Below, piece by piece: positions 50,845-59,210 of a stretch of 64,000 nt of DNA. The position numbers and the translations under genes were made by a program. Source of the stretch: Parafrigoribacterium_A soli (lineage in GTDB: Bacteria > Actinomycetota > Actinomycetes > Actinomycetales > Microbacteriaceae). The stretch's first letter is position 1. Every line of letters begins with the position of its first letter. The stretch covers positions 372,001 to 436,000 of the forward strand of contig NZ_JBELNZ010000003.1 of NCBI RefSeq assembly GCF_040227235.1, written 5' to 3'. Under the pieces are notes generated by a model. That model made no database searches, was not told the origin of the DNA, and saw only the letters and a list, made by a program, of their open reading frames with translations.

Positions 50845-52541
50845 GACCCACGAGTGGCCTCACTTTTGGTGGACGATACCAACTCTCCAGCCGAATCGCG
50901 ATCGGCGGCATGGGCGAGGTCTGGCAGGCGACCGACCTCGTGATCGGGCGCACCGTCGCCATCAAGATCCTGAAAGACGAGTATCTGGGCGACCCGGGCT
51001 TCCTCGAGCGCTTCCGCGCGGAGGCCAGGCACGCGGCCCTCGTGAACCACGAGGGAATCGCCAACGTCTTCGACTACGGCGAAGAGGACGGCAGCGCCTA
51101 CCTCGTCATGGAACTCGTGCCCGGCGAGGCGCTGTCCACCATCCTCGAGCGTGAGCGCGTCCTCTCGACCGACCGCGTCCTCGACATCGTGGCCCAGACC
51201 GCATCCGCCCTGCACGCCGCACACTCCGCGGGCCTCGTGCACCGCGACATCAAACCCGGCAACCTCCTGATAACCCCGGATGGCCGGGTCAAGATCACCG
51301 ACTTCGGCATCGCCAGGATCGCCGACCAGGTTCCCCTCACGGCCACCGGCCAGGTCATGGGCACCGTTCAGTACCTCTCCCCGGAGCAGGCGAGCGGTCG
51401 TCCCGCCTCGCCGACCACCGACATCTACTCGCTCGGCATCGTCGCCTACGAGGCACTGGCGGGACGCCGTCCGTTCACGGGCGAGTCGCAGGTCGCTATC
51501 GCGATGGCGCAGATCAATGAGAAGGCGCCGGATCTCCCGGTCACGGTCTCGGAGCCGGTGCGCAACCTCGTCTATTCGTGCATCGCGAAGAACCCGGCCG
51601 ACCGACCGGCCTCTGCCCAGCACCTGGCCAGGGCCGCCCAGGCGCTCCGCCGCGGCGATGTCGGCGCCGCAGTCGCGGCAGTTCCCGGCGTGGCCGGGGC
51701 GGATACCGCCACCGCGGCCACCGTGGCATTCGGTGCCGCGGCGGGAGGGTACGGTGCCACGCAGGCCACCAGCATCCTGCCGTCGATGGCGGCGTCCACC
51801 GCCACCACAACCACGGAACAGACCACGCAGTCCAAGGGCCGCAACCCGTGGACGTGGCCGCTCATTGCCCTCATCGGCATCCTCCTTGTCGTGCTCGTCG
51901 GTACCCTCATCGCACTCCTTGCCTCTCCCGGCCCGCCGAAGTCGTCACCGAGCGCCACCGTCACTCAGTCGAAGTCGCCGACGCCGACACCAAAAGCCAC
52001 GCCGACGAATAGCCGTATTCAGGTGCTCAAGAGCGACTTCGAAGGCAAGACGGAGGCCGAGGCGCGCGACGCGCTCGACAAGCTCGGGCTCTCCGCCGCG
52101 GTCAACACGGGCAAGGCTGCCGAGAGCACCGATCAGGTCGGCCTCGTCTACGACGTGAACCCCACAGGATGGGTCAACCCGGGTTCCACGATCACGGTCA
52201 CCCTGTATGGAGACGTGCCGACGCCCGCGAAACCTGCCACACCCACCGCCAGTCCCGCCGGACCGTACACGCCGGGTCAGCAGGTCACCGTCACGTGGTC
52301 GCCCTTCCAGTGCCAATACGGCACGAAGCTCGACTCCTACACCGTGGCGGTATCGCCCGGCTCCGTCAGCTACACGCCCGCGAACCCGGTTCCTCCGGAT
52401 CAGAACAAGGTCACGGTCACCCTGCCCAGCGACCCGGCGGGCAGCACGACGACTGTGCAGTACCTTGCCCAGTGCTCCGGGACGAAGTCTCCGCCCTCGG
52501 ACGGGGTCACCTTGACGGTGCCGCCCGCACCCGCGGGCTGA
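50841..52541 (+). CDS. pknA: Ser/Thr protein kinase (PknA position) with extracellular PASTA-like and Fn3-like domains
   Basis: 566 residues. Kinase domain (12-275): Gly loop IGGMGEVW, Lys42, catalytic HRDIKPGNLL near 134, DFG as TDFGIAR, and APE-like SPEQ. Ala/Thr linker, membrane helix (about 335-357), then an extracellular part of about 200 residues with one PASTA-like module (residues about 390-460) and a C-terminal beta-sandwich with two cysteines (FQCQYG, AQCSG), probably Fn3-like. PknA of mycobacteria is much shorter and lacks such an outer part, so this is an expanded sensor. Confidence 0.92.
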   Translation: MRPTSGLTFGGRYQLSSRIAIGGMGEVWQATDLVIGRTVAIKILKDEYLGDPGFLERFRAEARHAALVNHEGIANVFDYGEEDGSAYLVMELVPGEALSTILERERVLSTDRVLDIVAQTASALHAAHSAGLVHRDIKPGNLLITPDGRVKITDFGIARIADQVPLTATGQVMGTVQYLSPEQASGRPASPTTDIYSLGIVAYEALAGRRPFTGESQVAIAMAQINEKAPDLPVTVSEPVRNLVYSCIAKNPADRPASAQHLARAAQALRRGDVGAAVAAVPGVAGADTATAATVAFGAAAGGYGATQATSILPSMAASTATTTTEQTTQSKGRNPWTWPLIALIGILLVVLVGTLIALLASPGPPKSSPSATVTQSKSPTPTPKATPTNSRIQVLKSDFEGKTEAEARDALDKLGLSAAVNTGKAAESTDQVGLVYDVNPTGWVNPGSTITVTLYGDVPTPAKPATPTASPAGPYTPGQQVTVTWSPFQCQYGTKLDSYTVAVSPGSVSYTPANPVPPDQNKVTVTLPSDPAGSTTTVQYLAQCSGTKSPPSDGVTLTVPPAPAG

Positions 52542-52606
52542 AGCCCCCACCAATTTCACGCATTACACTTGGCAGGTAGTCCACCCACGCCACCAGGAGA
52601 TAGCAC

Positions 52607-54304
52607 GTGACTGAAGGTACCCGCCTGCTCGCTGGCAGATACCAGGTCGGTGACCTCATCGGTCGCGGCGGGATGTCCGATGTGCACCTCGGCACTGACT
52701 CCCGGCTCGGTCGCCGGGTGGCGATCAAGCTGCTAAAGCCGGCTCTCGCCACCGATCCCAAGTTCCGCGTGCTGTTCCGTGAAGAGGCCCAGAAGGCCGC
52801 CAGGATGGCCCACCCCACGATCGTTCGAGTCTTCGACGCGGGCGAGGAGACCGTCCGCGAGCCGAACGGTGTCGAAACGCAGGTTCCGTACATCGTCATG
52901 GAATACGTCGACGGCCGCCTACTGCGCGACATCATCGCGGAGGGACCGCTCGAGCCGAAGGAGGCCGTGCGCATCGTCGCGGGCATTCTCACCGCGCTCG
53001 AATACAGCCATCGCGCGCTGCTCGTGCACCGCGACATCAAGCCAGGCAACGTCATGGTCACGCAGAATGGCCAGGTCAAGGTCATGGACTTCGGCATTGC
53101 GCGCGCCGTCTCGGATAACTCGGCAACGGTCGCTGACACCAGCGCCGTTCTCGGCACGGCGCAGTACTTCTCGCCGGAGCAGGCCCGCGGTGAGACCGTG
53201 GATGCACGCACCGACCTGTACTCGACGGGTGTCGTGCTGTTCGAGCTGCTCACCGGTCGACCGCCGTTCCGCGGGGACCGCGCCGCCGCCGTCGCGTACC
53301 AGCACATCAGCGAGGCGCCGGTTGCCCCGAGCACCCTGAATCCCAAGGTGTCGCCAGCACTCGACGCCGTCGTGCTCCACGCGCTGGCGAAAGACAAGTT
53401 CGAGCGATTCCAGACGGCCTCGGAGTTCAGGGACGACCTGGAGACCGCGGCCGCCGGCGAAGTGCCCACTCGCAAGCTTCCGACGAACGACTTCAACGCC
53501 ACCCTGTTCGGCGCGAGCCCCAGCGCGACCGCGGGCTCGGAAGCCGCCCTGCGCCAGCTCGCGTCGCGCGATGACGATCGAGCCATGCGCACTCAGACGA
53601 GGCCGCCCGTCGCGTGGATCTGGGCGGGCATCGCGATGATTCTCGTCATCCTCGTCGCCGTGGTGTTCTGGGTGGTCAACCTGCCGAGCGGCAGTGAACT
53701 CAGTAGCGGACTGTCGGTCAGGGTGCCCTCCATCGTGGGGCAGAGTTACGACTCGGGCGCTAAGGAACTCACGGCACGCAAGCTCGTACCCGACCGCGTG
53801 CAGGAGCAGAGCAAGACGGTGCCCGCTGGCGCAATCATCCGCACCACACCGGTCGCCGGCACCAAGGTCGGGACGGGCCAGTCGATCCAGGTCTACGTCT
53901 CTCTCGGCAAGAGCCAGGTGACGGTTCCCGCGATGACCAATCTCACCGAGGATGCCGCGAAGGCCGCCCTCGCCCAGAGAGGTCTCAAGGAGGGCGCGGT
54001 CACGACGGAGCACTCACCCAGCATTCCCGCGGGCGTCATCATCCGCAGCAGTCCCGAGAGCAACGCCTCCGTGGAAGAGGGCGACATCGTCGACATCGTC
54101 GTCTCGGATGGTCTGGTCACGGTTCCCGAGGTGACAGGGCTCGCGATCACGGATGCGAATACACAACTGAGGGCCTTGCAACTTACGGTCACCAACACGC
54201 CAGATCCGAACTGCAGCGGCTCCAAGGTGACGGCCCAGTCGCTCCCGAAGGGTGACCAGCCGCAGCGCTCGTCCGTAGACCTCACCTACTGCAGCGGCGG
54301 CTGA
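52607..54304 (+). CDS. pknB: Ser/Thr protein kinase PknB with PASTA repeats
   Basis: 565 residues. Kinase domain: GRGGMSDV, Lys41, HRDIKPGN near 141, MDFGIARA, and an activation loop with Thr residues (ATVADTSAVLGTAQY) as in PknB autophosphorylation. Membrane helix near 343-364. Three PASTA domains outside (VPSIVGQSYDSG, VPAMTNLTEDAA, VPEVTGLAITDA), the last ending in two cysteines. PASTA domains bind muropeptides or lipid II, so the kinase senses wall synthesis. It is the last gene of the operon and converges on trpG. Confidence 0.96.
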   Translation: MTEGTRLLAGRYQVGDLIGRGGMSDVHLGTDSRLGRRVAIKLLKPALATDPKFRVLFREEAQKAARMAHPTIVRVFDAGEETVREPNGVETQVPYIVMEYVDGRLLRDIIAEGPLEPKEAVRIVAGILTALEYSHRALLVHRDIKPGNVMVTQNGQVKVMDFGIARAVSDNSATVADTSAVLGTAQYFSPEQARGETVDARTDLYSTGVVLFELLTGRPPFRGDRAAAVAYQHISEAPVAPSTLNPKVSPALDAVVLHALAKDKFERFQTASEFRDDLETAAAGEVPTRKLPTNDFNATLFGASPSATAGSEAALRQLASRDDDRAMRTQTRPPVAWIWAGIAMILVILVAVVFWVVNLPSGSELSSGLSVRVPSIVGQSYDSGAKELTARKLVPDRVQEQSKTVPAGAIIRTTPVAGTKVGTGQSIQVYVSLGKSQVTVPAMTNLTEDAAKAALAQRGLKEGAVTTEHSPSIPAGVIIRSSPESNASVEEGDIVDIVVSDGLVTVPEVTGLAITDANTQLRALQLTVTNTPDPNCSGSKVTAQSLPKGDQPQRSSVDLTYCSGG

Positions 54305-54350
54305 CCCCCGGATGTCGCCCCCGCGAGAGCGGGCGCGCTGAGAATCTCGA

Positions 54351-54989
54351 TCAGGTGAGCTTCACGAGCGGCGTCAGCCCCTTAGCCGCGTCGCGCGCGC
54401 CCGCGAGTCCCGCCACTTCGAGCCAGTTGGCGAGCATGTAATAGCCGCCCTCGGTGAGCACCGACTCCGGGTGGAACTGCACACCAAACATCGGCGCGCT
54501 CTCGTGACGGAAACCCATGATCACGCCGCCCTGGGTGCGGGAGGTGACCACGAGCTCCGGCGGCACGGTCGAGTCGACTACCGCGAGCGAGTGGTACCGG
54601 GTGGCGTTGAACGGCTGCGGCACTCCGGCATAGAAATCGCTGTCGTCATGGGTGATGAGCGAGGTTTTACCATGCATCAGCTCGTCGGCGTGGGTGACCG
54701 TTGCGCCCAGAGCCTCCGCGATCGCCTGATGGCCGAGGCACACTCCGAGCAGCGGCGACTCCGCGGCGAGCGCGGCGCGCACGATGGGGATGGAGACGCC
54801 GGCATCCGCCGGCGTGCCAGGTCCCGGTGACAAAAGCACGGCGTCGAACTCCGCGATGCGCTCGGCAGCCTCATCCGCATCGAAGGCATCGTTGCGCAGC
54901 ACCGTCGTCTCGGCGCCGAGTTGCAGCAGATAGCCGTTGAGCGTGTACACAAAGCTGTCGTAGTTGTCGATCACAAGAACGCGTGTCAT
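54351..54989 (-). CDS. trpG: Aminodeoxychorismate/anthranilate synthase, glutamine amidotransferase subunit
   Basis: 212 residues. Class I glutamine amidotransferase triad: Cys84 in LGVCLGHQ, and His-x-Glu in QFHPES. LSPGPGTPADAG is typical of the TrpG/PabA group. It supplies ammonia for aminodeoxychorismate (folate) or anthranilate (tryptophan) synthesis, and may serve both. It occupies the same slot as trpG next to pknB in mycobacteria. Its start overlaps the stop of the small membrane gene upstream (ATGA). Confidence 0.93.
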   Translation of the reverse strand: MTRVLVIDNYDSFVYTLNGYLLQLGAETTVLRNDAFDADEAAERIAEFDAVLLSPGPGTPADAGVSIPIVRAALAAESPLLGVCLGHQAIAEALGATVTHADELMHGKTSLITHDDSDFYAGVPQPFNATRYHSLAVVDSTVPPELVVTSRTQGGVIMGFRHESAPMFGVQFHPESVLTEGGYYMLANWLEVAGLAGARDAAKGLTPLVKLT

Positions 54990-55144
54990 GTGTTCACCGT
55001 AACCTCACTGACGTTGATCCATTCGTTGAACCAGGGGAACACGAACGCGACGAGCAGGAAGAGCACCACTGCCAACAGCAGAATCAGTTGCAAAATGCGC
55101 AACCACACCGGTCCGGGCAGGATCCGCCAAAGAGCCGCGTACAT
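54986..55144 (-). CDS. 52-residue single-pass membrane protein
   Basis: Complete frame of 52 codons between trpG and the sortase gene. It starts MYAALWRILPGPVWLR, has one hydrophobic helix (about residues 17-38), and ends FNEWINVSEVTVNT, so the N-terminus is probably inside. ATGA overlap with trpG and only 4 bases from the sortase stop show that it is part of a sortase-small protein-trpG operon. A small protein in this place is conserved across Actinobacteria in my knowledge. Role unknown. Confidence 0.8.
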   Translation of the reverse strand: MYAALWRILPGPVWLRILQLILLLAVVLFLLVAFVFPWFNEWINVSEVTVNT

Positions 55145-55148
55145 GCGT

Positions 55149-55907
55149 CTATCCTCTCGCCTGCACGGTCGCCGCGATCTCGGCCGGAGGACCGGCGGAT
55201 GTCGGCTGCCACGAATCGAAAACCGCGTAGCCGACGATGCGCTCGGAGGAGGAGAACATCGGATTACAACTGGTCATGGTCAGGATGCGGTCGGTCGGCG
55301 CCACACCGGGACTCTGGGGCACCGCGTCGATCACGCCGACGCCGGTAGGCCTCACATACTCGAGCCCACGGAAGTCATAGGTGAAGTACCCGTCGGCGGT
55401 CTGTACGTAGATCTTGTCGCCAACCCTCAGGCTAGCAATCTGCTTGAGGGGGGCGCCATGAGTGGTGCGATGGCCCGCGACGGCAAAGTTGCCGATCGCC
55501 CCCGGTAACTGGCTGTCGGGATAGTGGCCGAGAATCCCCTTGTCGAGAACGTCGCCCGTTCCGACGCCCTCCGCGATGGCGCGAGCGTAGTCAGAACCGA
55601 ATCGCGGAATGTAGAGCACCGCGAATTTCGTTGCGTTCCTCTGGGCGGCAGGAACCACCGGTGGTCCGTAGTCCGGCTTCTCCACCTTTGGTGGAGTGCG
55701 CGTGGGTACGGAACCGCTCCAATTCTTCGCGAGCTGCACCGCCGCCTTGTCCTGCTGGGCACCCACCACCAGGTCGTTCAGCCACAACTGCCAGCCCAGG
55801 AAGAGGAACACCAGCACGCCGGCCGTGATCAGCAATTCACCAAGCAGCCCTATGACGCTGAGACGGTGCGGGCCGCCGGAGCCTTTCGGATGTGGCGCGC
55901 CAGTCAT
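55149..55907 (-). CDS. Class E sortase
   Basis: 252 residues. N-terminal membrane helix (about residues 17-40) with the catalytic domain outside. Catalytic residues seen: His in VAGHRTTHG, Cys214 in TMTSCNP, Arg in SSSERIVG. Class E enzymes in high-GC Gram-positives attach LAxTG-type proteins to peptidoglycan and process pilus-like or chaplin-type substrates. The only sorting-signal protein in this window has LPFTG. Position beside crgA and pknB is standard for housekeeping class E sortases. Confidence 0.94.
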   Translation of the reverse strand: MTGAPHPKGSGGPHRLSVIGLLGELLITAGVLVFLFLGWQLWLNDLVVGAQQDKAAVQLAKNWSGSVPTRTPPKVEKPDYGPPVVPAAQRNATKFAVLYIPRFGSDYARAIAEGVGTGDVLDKGILGHYPDSQLPGAIGNFAVAGHRTTHGAPLKQIASLRVGDKIYVQTADGYFTYDFRGLEYVRPTGVGVIDAVPQSPGVAPTDRILTMTSCNPMFSSSERIVGYAVFDSWQPTSAGPPAEIAATVQARG

Positions 55908-55999
55908 GCAGTCGATTCTAGGTGACCGAGACCGCCCCCACGCCCGGCCTCCCGGGCCCTCGGGCCGGGCGGAGAGGCTTTCACGCTAGAATCTGGGGC

Positions 56000-56248
56000 A
56001 TGGCCAGACCGACTACTCGCACGAAGCCCGAACGACCGCAGACCGCTCGCACGGGTGACGATGCTCCTAACCCCGTTTGGTTCAAGCCGATCATGTTCGG
56101 CCTCATGCTCATCGGTCTCGCCTGGATCATTGTGTTCTACGTCAGCGGGGACGTGAAACTGCCCGTCCCCGAGCTCGACAACTGGAACATTCTGGTGGGT
56201 TTCGGCATCCTCTTTGTGGGATTCCTGATGACCACGCGCTGGCGCTAA
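56000..56248 (+). CDS. crgA: Cell division protein CrgA
   Basis: 82 residues from ATG 56000 with GGGG just upstream. Two membrane helices and the family motifs NPVWFKPIMFG, WIIVFYVS and DNWNILVGFGILF followed by TTRWR. CrgA interacts with FtsZ, FtsI and other divisome proteins and coordinates septum formation with wall synthesis. The frame is open further upstream, but this start fits the family length. Confidence 0.96.
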   Translation: MARPTTRTKPERPQTARTGDDAPNPVWFKPIMFGLMLIGLAWIIVFYVSGDVKLPVPELDNWNILVGFGILFVGFLMTTRWR

Positions 56249-56283
56249 CGGCGTCCGTCGCCGCGGGGGTACACGCCTGTCCG

Positions 56284-56327
56284 CCACAATGAGGGCAATT
56301 ACACGGGTGTAATTATCCCCATTGTGG
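56284..56327. repeat. 44-bp imperfect palindrome between convergent crgA and rhomboid genes
   Basis: The arms 56284-56304 and 56307-56327 match at 18 of 21 positions around a 2-base centre, with perfectly paired ends CCACAATG/CATTGTGG and AATTACAC/GTGTAATT. It may end transcription of both convergent genes or be a protein-binding site. It is AT-richer than its surroundings. Confidence 0.75.
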
Positions 56328-56334
56328 AAAGCCC

Positions 56335-56343
56335 TGTGGATAA
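56335..56343 (-). promoter_or_regulatory. DnaA box
   Basis: TGTGGATAA is the exact complement of the DnaA consensus TTATCCACA. A near match TTATCCCCA (one mismatch) lies at 56313-56321 inside the adjacent palindrome. Two sites 22 bases apart, about 15 kb from the expected oriC, may titrate DnaA or regulate nearby genes. Confidence 0.6.
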
Positions 56344-56346
56344 CTT

Positions 56347-57219
56347 TTAGGACAGTCGCACAGGCATGAGCTGAATGCCCACCACGGTGAGCGCGACGAG
56401 TGCGACTGCGAGACCGACCAGCAGCAGGATCTGCGTTCCGCGCCGGTCGATCCGTCGCGTTCTCATGAACACCAGCGCGACGAGCGCCCCGACCACCAGG
56501 CCTCCCACGTGCGCCTGCCAGGCGATGTGCAAACCGGGGATGAATCCGATCACGAGGTTGATCGCAATCAGCACCAGCAGCGAGTTGCCGTTGCCACCGA
56601 GGCCGCGCTGGATGATGAAGAACGCGGTGAACAGACCGAACAGTGCGCCGGATGCCCCGAGCACCGGAATCCGGGGATCGATCAGCAACACAGCGAGCGA
56701 GCCGCCGTATCCGCTCAACAGATAGAGCACGATGAAGCGCGTGCGGCCGAGCATCCGCTCCAGGATCGGGCCGAAGATGTAGAGCGAGTACATGTTCAGC
56801 GCGATGTGGATGAAGGACGCGTGCAGGAACAGTGCCGTCAGCATCCGCCATGGTTCGGCGGGCACCCACGGCGAGAAGTCAATGAGCGCCAGGGTGGCCG
56901 TGCCGGAGTCGGGCCCTCCCGTGAAATATTGCACGACGAAGACCAGTGCGCAGAGCGCGATGATCGACCAGGTCGCCACGGGCGCCCCATTGCTCAGCGC
57001 GATCCGGGTCGATGTGACGACGGCGGGCCTACGCCTGGGTGCACTGAGTCGTGCCTCCCTGGTGCATTCCGGGCAGTGCACGCCGACCGCCGCCTGCGTC
57101 TGGCATTCCGGGCAGATGGTGCGGCCGCAGCGTTGGCAGAGAATGAAACTTTGCCGGTCCGGATGCCGGTAGCAGAAGTTCGCAGGATCCTGCTGCGCCT
57201 CGGCCGAGGCGTCGGTCAC
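56347..57219 (-). CDS. Rhomboid family intramembrane serine protease with N-terminal zinc-binding region
   Basis: 290 residues. The N-terminal 45 residues hold a treble-clef or B-box-like zinc region: CYRHP, CQRCGRTICPEC, HCPEC. The rhomboid core has six helices: FLHASFIHIALNMYSL (the H/N motif), catalytic Ser in GASGALFG, and catalytic His in AHVGGLVVG. It cleaves membrane proteins within the bilayer. The zinc region may recruit cytosolic partners. This is the Rv0110-like form common in Actinobacteria. Divergent or tandem neighbours: ppiA is 15 bases upstream on the same strand. Confidence 0.94.
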   Translation of the reverse strand: MTDASAEAQQDPANFCYRHPDRQSFILCQRCGRTICPECQTQAAVGVHCPECTREARLSAPRRRPAVVTSTRIALSNGAPVATWSIIALCALVFVVQYFTGGPDSGTATLALIDFSPWVPAEPWRMLTALFLHASFIHIALNMYSLYIFGPILERMLGRTRFIVLYLLSGYGGSLAVLLIDPRIPVLGASGALFGLFTAFFIIQRGLGGNGNSLLVLIAINLVIGFIPGLHIAWQAHVGGLVVGALVALVFMRTRRIDRRGTQILLLVGLAVALVALTVVGIQLMPVRLS

Positions 57220-57234
57220 GGTCGTGCCACGAGG

Positions 57235-57774
57235 TTAGACCTCGTCGATGCTGATGCTCTGGATGACGACGTCCTCCAGCGGGCGGTCGCGGCCATCCTT
57301 CTTGACGGCCTCGATCTTCTTCACCACGTTCTTCGACTCTTCGTCTTCGACCTTGCCGAAGATGGTGTGCTTGCCCTGAAGCCAGGTCGTGGGCACGGTC
57401 GTGATGAAGAACTGCGAGCCGTTGGTGCCGCGTCCCATCTGAATGCCGGCGTTCGCCATGGCGAGAACGTAAGGCTGAGTGAAGTCGAGCTCCGGGTGGA
57501 TCTCGTCGTCGAACTGGTAACCCGGTCCGCCGGTTCCCTGCCCGAGCGGGTCGCCGCCCTGGATCATGAAGTCGTCGATGATGCGGTGGAAGATCACACC
57601 GTCATACAGCTTGTCTTTGGAGACCTTGCCGGTCGCGGGGTGCGTCCATTCGATGTCACCCTTCGCGAGGCCGACGAAGTTGGCCACCGTCTTCGGGGCG
57701 TGATTGCCCAGAAGGTTGACCTTGATGTCGCCGAGGGTGGTGTGGAAGGTGGCTACGTGAGTGTGCACAGGCAT
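57235..57774 (-). CDS. ppiA: Peptidyl-prolyl cis-trans isomerase, cyclophilin type
   Basis: 179 residues from ATG 57774; the frame extends upstream but the family start fits here. Cyclophilin core: FHRIIDDFMIQGGDPLG (catalytic Arg and Phe), MANAGIQMGRGTNGSQFFIT, and LQGKHTIFGKV. The residue before HTIFG is Lys, and Trp121 is replaced by the LQGKH form with a neighbouring W (TTWLQ). It assists protein folding in the cytoplasm. Located between rhomboid and the gyrA side, as ppiA is in mycobacteria. Confidence 0.94.
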   Translation of the reverse strand: MPVHTHVATFHTTLGDIKVNLLGNHAPKTVANFVGLAKGDIEWTHPATGKVSKDKLYDGVIFHRIIDDFMIQGGDPLGQGTGGPGYQFDDEIHPELDFTQPYVLAMANAGIQMGRGTNGSQFFITTVPTTWLQGKHTIFGKVEDEESKNVVKKIEAVKKDGRDRPLEDVVIQSISIDEV

Positions 57775-57910
57775 TCGGCTATTCTTCCACAGCATTGCTC
57801 GGGAGACGCCGCGTCTGGGCATTGTCTGTGCGCCTGCTGGCAATGCATTGGCGGCCTCCGGGGCGCATGGGAAGATTGATGCGATGTCGATGCGGCACGA
57901 GGAGGACTCT

Positions 57911-58483
57911 GTGAGACTGTCACGAAAGCGCCAGAAGGAGCTCAAGAAGCTCGCGAAGAATGCGTCGCAACTGTGGGACGAACAGCGCGAGGTGCTCGAT
58001 CGCGCGTCTCGGGTCGTGCGCGATGCGGGACATCAGGCCACCAGCCTCGGGCGCGAGGAGCTCGCGCCGCGTGTTCGCGACGCGGTCGACAACCACGTGC
58101 GGCCGGGTGTAGCGGCCGGTATCGCTGCGACACGCACCGTGGCGGGAGCGACCAAGGACAAGTTTGTCGATGAGGTGCTCCCCAACGTGACCTCGGCCCT
58201 CAGCTCCGCACTCGCCGTCATCGAGGCGACCAAGAACCCGCAGGTGCGCGAGGCGCTCGGCAGAGTCGGCAAGGCGGGCGCCAAGGTCGGTGCCAAGGTC
58301 ATGCCGACGGCGAGCAAATCGTCCGGCCCGGGCAAGTACATCCTCATCGGCCTCGGTCTGGTTGCCGTGGCCGGCGTGGCATACGCCGCCTGGCAGACAC
58401 TTCGTGCCGACGATGAGCTCTGGGTCAGCGACGAGGTCGACGAAGAAGCGGATGTCGCGGCAGTGACGCCCGTCGAGGGCTGA
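57911..58483 (+). CDS. Amphipathic-helix-rich protein with one membrane segment, function unknown
   Basis: 190 residues from GTG 57911, chosen because AGGAGG is 7 bases upstream; an ATG at 57884 would add nine residues. The first 50 residues are highly basic, coiled-coil-like (KRQKELKKLAKNAS). Then come repeated amphipathic helices (apolipoprotein-like), a membrane helix near 140-160 (ILIGLGLVAVAGVAYAAW), and an acidic tail (DEVDEEADV). It is likely membrane-associated with a long cytosolic helical domain. Divergent from ppiA. No enzymatic motif. Confidence 0.7.
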   Translation: MRLSRKRQKELKKLAKNASQLWDEQREVLDRASRVVRDAGHQATSLGREELAPRVRDAVDNHVRPGVAAGIAATRTVAGATKDKFVDEVLPNVTSALSSALAVIEATKNPQVREALGRVGKAGAKVGAKVMPTASKSSGPGKYILIGLGLVAVAGVAYAAWQTLRADDELWVSDEVDEEADVAAVTPVEG

Positions 58484-58490
58484 GTTCGCC

Positions 58491-59132
58491 CTATGCGGGT
58501 TCCCTGCGCAGGCGGATGACACCATCCACATGGCTCTCCGCCGTGCCGTCCGGCTTGCGGCGCATCACGGGTACTTCGCCGGAGTGGACGAGGGTCCAGT
58601 CCGCGAGGTCGAGCGCAGCGAGCGTCTCGTTGTTGGTGGGGAACGATGGGAGTTGTCCGTCTGAGCTCTCTGCCCAGTGCATTGTGCCCTGATGGCCGAT
58701 GATCACCAGCGTGCCGCCGGGCGCGACCGCGGTTGCCGCACTTCTCAGAATGCGCTCGCGGGTGAGTGTCACGGGTGAGTGCAGGTACGCGACACTCACG
58801 AGGTCCCAGGCGCCGTCCGGGAAGGCTGTCTCGAGGTCGGCCTGCTGCCAGTGGATCTTGTCGGCGCATCCCGCGGCCTCCGCGGCCCGCGCCGCCTGAG
58901 TCAGAGCGGCCCGCGCGATATCCACGCCCGTGACCGCCCATCCCTGAGCGGCGAGCCAGATCGCGTCACCGCCCGTGCCGCACGCGACATCCAGTGCCGA
59001 ACCGGGCGTGAGCGGCCGCTCCGCGAGTTCGGCGACGAGCGCCGCGTTGGGGTTTCCTGTCCACGGACCCCTCTCGCCGTAGAACTCCTCCCAGAACTCG
59101 GCGCTGTTCTGATGTGGGTGCTGTTCGGTCAT
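58491..59132 (-). CDS. Class I SAM-dependent methyltransferase
   Basis: 213 residues from ATG 59132. Motif I LDVACGTGGDAIWLA, motif II VTGVDIARAAL (acidic end binding SAM ribose), and QQADLETAFPDGAWDLVSVAY. It begins with FWEEFYGERGPWTGNPN, a start typical of thiol/tellurite-type (TehB-like) methyltransferases, so detoxification by methylation is possible. Divergent from an XRE-cupin regulator with 78 bases between, and probably regulated by it (inference). Confidence 0.88.
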   Translation of the reverse strand: MTEQHPHQNSAEFWEEFYGERGPWTGNPNAALVAELAERPLTPGSALDVACGTGGDAIWLAAQGWAVTGVDIARAALTQAARAAEAAGCADKIHWQQADLETAFPDGAWDLVSVAYLHSPVTLTRERILRSAATAVAPGGTLVIIGHQGTMHWAESSDGQLPSFPTNNETLAALDLADWTLVHSGEVPVMRRKPDGTAESHVDGVIRLRREPA

Positions 59133-59210
59133 CGTGACCACCTCCGCATAAAGTGTGCAATCTCGTCCGACACATGGCAAGCCCGTTTGCTGTTGTGGCA
59201 AGCTGGGGTC

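Noticed and set aside
56249..56346. Chromosome origin (oriC)
   Set aside because: Only one perfect and one near DnaA box, and the gyrB-gyrA direction places dnaA and oriC beyond the right edge of the window.
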